Below, piece by piece: positions 59,892 through 64,000 of a stretch of 64,000 nucleotides of DNA. Origin of the DNA: Terriglobia bacterium. GTDB taxonomy: Bacteria; Acidobacteriota; Terriglobia; Terriglobales; Acidobacteriaceae. Within the stretch, counting starts at the first letter, position 1; each line of letters starts with the position of its first letter. A program made the position numbers and the translations under genes. The stretch is from contig JAIQGK010000009.1 of NCBI GenBank assembly GCA_020072645.1, forward strand, positions 186,001 through 250,000. Reading direction: 5' to 3'. The notes beneath the pieces are model-generated. The model was not told the DNA's origin. It worked only from the letters and a program-made list of their open reading frames with translations, and did no database searches.

Positions 59892-61049
59892 TCAAGACCC
59901 ACGGATAAGAGCAATGTCTGCTTCAGCTGCCCAACTCTGTAAATCCTTTCTAGTGAGCGCGGCCGCCATCATCGAGGAAAACTGATCTGGAGTGCAGGCG
60001 AACACCGGACACCCAAGGGTCGCGACTGCTTCGGCGTGTTTTGCTTCGTAGCTGGGATGGCCTGAATCGGAAAGCGCGAGCAGTACGATGAGGTTTACAC
60101 CGCTCTGCTTGATAGCGGCCACACGGGCAAGCATCGAGTTGGCATCGCCTCCTTCATATAGGTCTGTTATGAGGACAAGATGAGTCTTCGATGGGACCTC
60201 AACCTGCTTTTCACAATACGCGAGCGCTGAGTTGATATCGGTACCACCGCCGAGTTGGACTCCAAAGAGCACCTCAACGGGGTCCGCGAGCTGATCGGTT
60301 AGGTCCACGATGGATGTATCGAAGCAGACGAGCTTCGTGGGAAGTCCAGGGATCGAGGCCATGACGGCAGCGAAAATGGACGAATATACAACCGAGGTCG
60401 CCATCGATCCAGACTGGTCGACGCACAAAATAACGTGGTTGAGTTCAGCGCGGGTTTTCGTGTGCCGCGAGTGTCCAACGAGCGTCTCTGGAACGATCGT
60501 ACGATGTTCCGGTTGGTAATGACGCAGGTTTGCCTTGATGGTCCGCGGCCAATCGATGTCGGCGTGACGAGGTCTACGAGTACGCTGAGAGCGGTTGAGT
60601 GCGCCTCTCAGTGTCTCGCGGGTGTTGTGCTCGAGCCGGCGCATAAGGTCGTCCACAACTTTGCGCACTACCTGTCGGGCGGTTTCAAGAGTCTTGCCTG
60701 GAATCGCAGCGCGTAATGCGATGAGGTCGGCGACAAGATGGACGTCGGCCTCCAGGGTCGAAAGGAATTCCGGTTCGAGCATCAGAGCCTTCAAGTTCAA
60801 TCGCTCGAATGCATCCTTTTGGACAATTTGCACGACCGGAGTTGGGAAGAACTCGCGGATATCTCCAAGCCATTTCGCTACACGCGGAGAAGACGCGCCT
60901 AGTCCACCTCTGCGCTTCTCGTTGCCGCTGTCGTACAGTGCCGAGAGAGCGGCATTGAGACGCCTGTCACGGTCTGATAGCTCGTTCTGCTCCTGATCAA
61001 TACCAAGCGCGAGTTGCCAGCGACGCCACCGTTCTTTCTGAGAGATCAT
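59892..61049 (-). CDS. VWA-domain protein (MoxR partner, CoxE-like)
   Basis: 385 residues. A helical N-terminal part (about 1-210) precedes the von Willebrand A domain with MIDAS motif CVDQSGSMATSV, the loop GGGTDINSAL and LVLITDLYEGGDA. It binds Mg2+ and probably a protein partner, as the VWA partner of MoxR ATPases. Its start overlaps the DUF5682 stop by 4 bp (ATGA), so the two are coupled. Confidence 0.83.
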   Translation of the reverse strand: MISQKERWRRWQLALGIDQEQNELSDRDRRLNAALSALYDSGNEKRRGGLGASSPRVAKWLGDIREFFPTPVVQIVQKDAFERLNLKALMLEPEFLSTLEADVHLVADLIALRAAIPGKTLETARQVVRKVVDDLMRRLEHNTRETLRGALNRSQRTRRPRHADIDWPRTIKANLRHYQPEHRTIVPETLVGHSRHTKTRAELNHVILCVDQSGSMATSVVYSSIFAAVMASIPGLPTKLVCFDTSIVDLTDQLADPVEVLFGVQLGGGTDINSALAYCEKQVEVPSKTHLVLITDLYEGGDANSMLARVAAIKQSGVNLIVLLALSDSGHPSYEAKHAEAVATLGCPVFACTPDQFSSMMAAALTRKDLQSWAAEADIALIRGS

Positions 61050-63318
61050 GCGGGCTCTCCAAGGCCGAGGATCTTATAGAGCAGTGGTAGGGCCGCTTCA
61101 AAAGCGGGGCTCGATTCAGTTTCGATGTGCGACACTGCGGATGGGTGTTGTTGACGTCCGCGCTGAACTTTCTCAAGCACTCGGCGACGCGCCACTGCAT
61201 CAAAGCCCGACATACTTCGGCGCAGGAGTGGAAGAGAATCAGTGAAGTCCGTTTCACTGAGCTCGCAGAGCCATGCGTCAAGGAGCTGCAATAGCAGCTC
61301 GTCTTGCAGGAGCACCTCCGATCCGCCTCGTAAGAAGCCTTCAAGAAAAGCCCCCGACTCCTTTGGTTCACGAGGGCCCGTGTGGCGCGCAAACTCGGTT
61401 GCGACTGTTTCCATCTCCCAGGCACGCACGTCGTGCAGACGACGAAGACTGAGGCCAGCAATCGACGACGTGACCTGGTCATCACCCACGATCCTGCCTA
61501 ACTCGGTTCGCCACAAAGAGGTCAGCGCGTCATCGCCCAATAGGCGTAATGCCTCATCGTAGGCTTCCATGGCAGCCATGCGTGCGGCCGTGGTCTCTTC
61601 ATCCAACCCGCGCGATCCCATTCGAACGCCGGCATTGATCTCCACGCTGATCGACAGGATCAACGAGCGAAGCGCATCCTCAGGGAGCCGGCGCGCAGTG
61701 CCGTAGCGGAGCACCCGCACCAGAGGAGAGACCGCGTTCATCAGGTCGGTGATATCGCTGGAGTTAACGGCCACGGCCTGAAGTTGCTCAATGCACGAAG
61801 TCGCCGTTTCTGGGAGGTCCGCGACAAGAGCGCTCTGGATGAGAACAGCAAGCTCTGTGATCGAAGTTGTTTCCCGTGCTTTCTTCAGCGTTGCATTGGC
61901 TGCGGCCTGTTCAATGGTGACTCCATAAACCAGCGCCTCCGCCAAAGATACTGAATATGACGGGTTCCATTCGATGACCCATACCTCGCGGAACGTGCCT
62001 CGACCCGCTTGAGCATCAGTGAGTTTGCCCCACGGAACATTGATCAAGTTCAGGCGGTGCAGGAGTGTTGACTTCAGCAGGCCTGCCTCGAAACGCAGAT
62101 CAAGTTTGATTTCCAACTCCAGATCTTGCGGCTTCAGGCGCGTCTTTCGTTGCCAATCAGCGAGGTCGCGTGCAAGGGGATTTTGTGGGCGCGCTCGCCG
62201 ATCTCGCCCACGCGTTCTCCGATGTACAGCTTGCGCTCCAACATCGCCAGCGGAACCGGATTGCCGTCGCACATTGCAGCCAGCGATGCTTCACGCATTT
62301 CAGCAAGGCCCGGCATCGGGAGATCCCGAATTGCTGCTAGTCCGAGGGCCAGGCGAGCCGCCTCAATGGCGGAAGCCGTAGGCGCCGTGTAACCTTCTTC
62401 GCGAAGCTTGAACGCAGTACGCGACTGCCATACCGAAGCAAACTCCTCTGCGCTGGGCGGCTTCTTCCGCGTGTAGAGCGCCCAGAGATGGCGATACCAT
62501 CCCGGGGAAATCACTCCTGCTCGGTACCCGGAGAATGCGCTGAGCCGGCTGTCCGTCCACGGTACCCATGTGGCTTCGACCTTTATGCGGGGCAAGTCTG
62601 TAATGAGTGCGCGGTCATCTGCCGCGTTCCCTTGTCGAAGTCCGCTGATGTGCCAGGCGCCGGTCACAACCGCCAACTTTCCATCACACTCTTTGAGCGC
62701 TGCACGTATGTTCGTGCGCATAAAGGCCTCGCGCTGATTGTTGCGCGATACCTCATCCGGCGCTTGTGGGTTCAAGCCTTCCTCCGCACGAGCCTCTGTC
62801 ATTGCGGTCTCGATGGCCGTGAATACCGAGATGGCTTCTCGCCCGCTGGTCCCATGTTGTTCGATCAGGCCATTCCAAAAGGTCTCGCCGCCTTCGTACC
62901 CGGCTGCACTGGCCAGCAAATCGAGCGCGTCTGCTCGTGGCTGAGGCGGCTCGTTTTCCTGGTTTTCTCGCGCGGCTTTCTGTAACGCGAGTGAGATGGC
63001 GGCAGGGCAATCAATGAACCGCACCGGGCGTTCGTGTTTCAGAGCCCATTGAATCGCCTGCCATTCAGGGGAGAACTCAGCAAACGGCATGAACGAGGCA
63101 AGGCTCGCTTCGTCCGCGGCATGCATCAACATGGCAACCGGCGGCTTTAAGTCGGGGTCGGCGATGTACTGAATCAGTTCATCTCCTTCCGGAGGTCCTT
63201 CCACCAGGACACATGCTGGGTCGAGCACATCCAGCGCTTTCCGCAACAAGGCAGCAGATCCGGGACCGTGATGACGTATCCCGAGAATGTGCACGCGTTC
63301 TTCGGCTTGAGCAGGCAT
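61046..63318 (-). pseudogene. DUF5682-family protein, split by a frameshift near 62170
   Basis: Two frames together give about 760 residues, the usual size of the family. The first (63318 down to about 62170, start ATG 63318; a GTG at 63339 overlaps the MoxR stop) begins VHILGIRHHGPGSAALLRK and CVLVEGPPEGDE, the metal-binding signature of the EreA/ChaN/TraB-like fold. It reads LYIGERVGEIGERAHKIPL, and then needs one extra base. The second frame continues ARDLADWQRKTRLKPQDLEL to the end at 61046. The break is a one-base shift; it may be real decay, a sequencing error or programmed frameshifting. Confidence 0.72.
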
Positions 63319-63325
63319 CGGTTGA

Positions 63326-64000
63326 CTAGAGAACCTCACGAATTGCCGAGTAAAGATCCGACCAACCGTCGCGCGTCCGCACGACGCTTTCGAGATACTC
63401 CTGTAAGGCGACGGTGTCTTGCACAGGATCTTTCACCACCGCACCGACCACGTTTGGAGCAAGACTTTCCGCCGTGATAACTCCATCTCCGAAGTGTGCT
63501 GCGGATGCCCATGCGCTTATACCTACAGAAATCGCCTCGGCTGTTGAGAGCGACCCGCTGGGAGATTTGAGCTTCGTCTTTCCGTTCAAAGTCTTGCCAT
63601 CACGTAACTCGCGGAACAGGGTCACGACTCTGACTAACTCTTCATCAGCGGGACGGATGGGTGGTAGCTCAAGACTCGACCCGATTTCAAGAACGCGCTT
63701 AACGACGATACCGGTTTCCTCTTCCAACGTAGCGGGAGATGGGAGCACAACAACGTTGAACCGGCGTTTGAGTGCAGACGACAGATCATTCACGCCTTTG
63801 TCACGATTGTTAGCTGTCGCGATTACGTTGAACCCGCGTTTTGCTTCGATCGCATCGTTGAGTTCAGGGATAGGCATGATCTTTTCGGAAAGGATCGTGA
63901 TCAGAGTGTCTTGTACATCCGAACCCATGCGCGTGAGTTCTTCGAGGCGAACGATACTTCCTTCCTCCATCGCCTGCGCCAACGGAGTTTTGACGAGAGC
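63326..64000 (-). CDS. MoxR-type AAA ATPase, C-terminal part (cut by window edge)
   Basis: The visible 225 residues start in the middle of the ATPase. They include IVRLEELTRMGSDVQDTLIT (Walker B side with the glutamate in LEE), VIATANNRDKGVNDLSSALK with the arginine-finger KRRFNVV, and a helical lid. The frame stays open past 63982 to the window end, so the true start is outside. MoxR ATPases work as chaperones with a VWA partner; the DUF5682 and VWA genes follow in one operon. Confidence 0.85.
   Translation of the reverse strand, partial: ALVKTPLAQAMEEGSIVRLEELTRMGSDVQDTLITILSEKIMPIPELNDAIEAKRGFNVIATANNRDKGVNDLSSALKRRFNVVVLPSPATLEEETGIVVKRVLEIGSSLELPPIRPADEELVRVVTLFRELRDGKTLNGKTKLKSPSGSLSTAEAISVGISAWASAAHFGDGVITAESLAPNVVGAVVKDPVQDTVALQEYLESVVRTRDGWSDLYSAIREVL

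Overview
The window most likely comes from an Acidobacteriota genome (Terriglobia-like). The evidence is indirect: an XrtA/PEP-CTERM-type exopolysaccharide (EPS) locus, a DUF3300-DUF2950 pair, choice-of-anchor-D and IPT/TIG secreted proteins, a REP-like palindrome family and moderate to high GC. No rRNA, tRNA or CRISPR array was seen.

Layout. 1-1.4 kb: end of a DinB-like gene, a small SpoT-like HD hydrolase and an NlpC/P60 protein. 1.4-41.3 kb: a large EPS locus. It holds a sugar epimerase, a soluble histidine kinase and its sigma-54 response regulator, a FemAB-like acyltransferase, a methyltransferase, secreted beta-helix and lipoprotein genes, four NodB-type polysaccharide deacetylases, several glycosyltransferases, an ATP-grasp/tyrosine-phosphatase fusion, an ExeA-like ATPase, a tyrosine kinase and a small PEP-CTERM-like protein. 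A minus-strand run of eleven genes (36018 down to 21620) carries a sigma-54 activator, the priming sugar transferase, export protein, outer-membrane barrel, Wzz-like protein, flippase, polymerase/ligase, AsnB-like amidotransferase, GT2, formyltransferase and deacetylase. A UDP-sugar dehydrogenase, YdcF-like protein and S9 peptidase lie nearby. No exosortase is in the window.

The best find is regulatory. Eight intergenic sites match the sigma-54 -24/-12 pattern (GG-N10-GC, consensus near TTGGCAG-N5-NTGCA). All point at EPS genes, and each has an upstream dyad of the form TGTGCAA-N4-TTGCACA (core GCAA-N4-TTGC) about 60-165 bp away. Two sigma-54 activators with nearly the same recognition helix are encoded in the locus, one of them behind such a promoter. 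I infer a sigma-54 EPS regulon.

41.5-54.2 kb: a PilZ protein, a second beta-helix paralogue, a repeat protein of unknown role, a candidate structured RNA, a methyltransferase-like membrane protein and its partner, an FAD monooxygenase behind tandem TGAAC-type operators, a quinone oxidoreductase, and the DUF3300-DUF2950 pair. 54.5-59.2 kb: mobile-element debris: a decayed trio of tyrosine recombinases (RIT-type), a palindrome array and a decayed large serine recombinase abutting a truncated gene. 59.2-64 kb: a hypothetical gene and a minus-strand MoxR-DUF5682-VWA operon; the MoxR gene runs off the window and DUF5682 is split by a frameshift.
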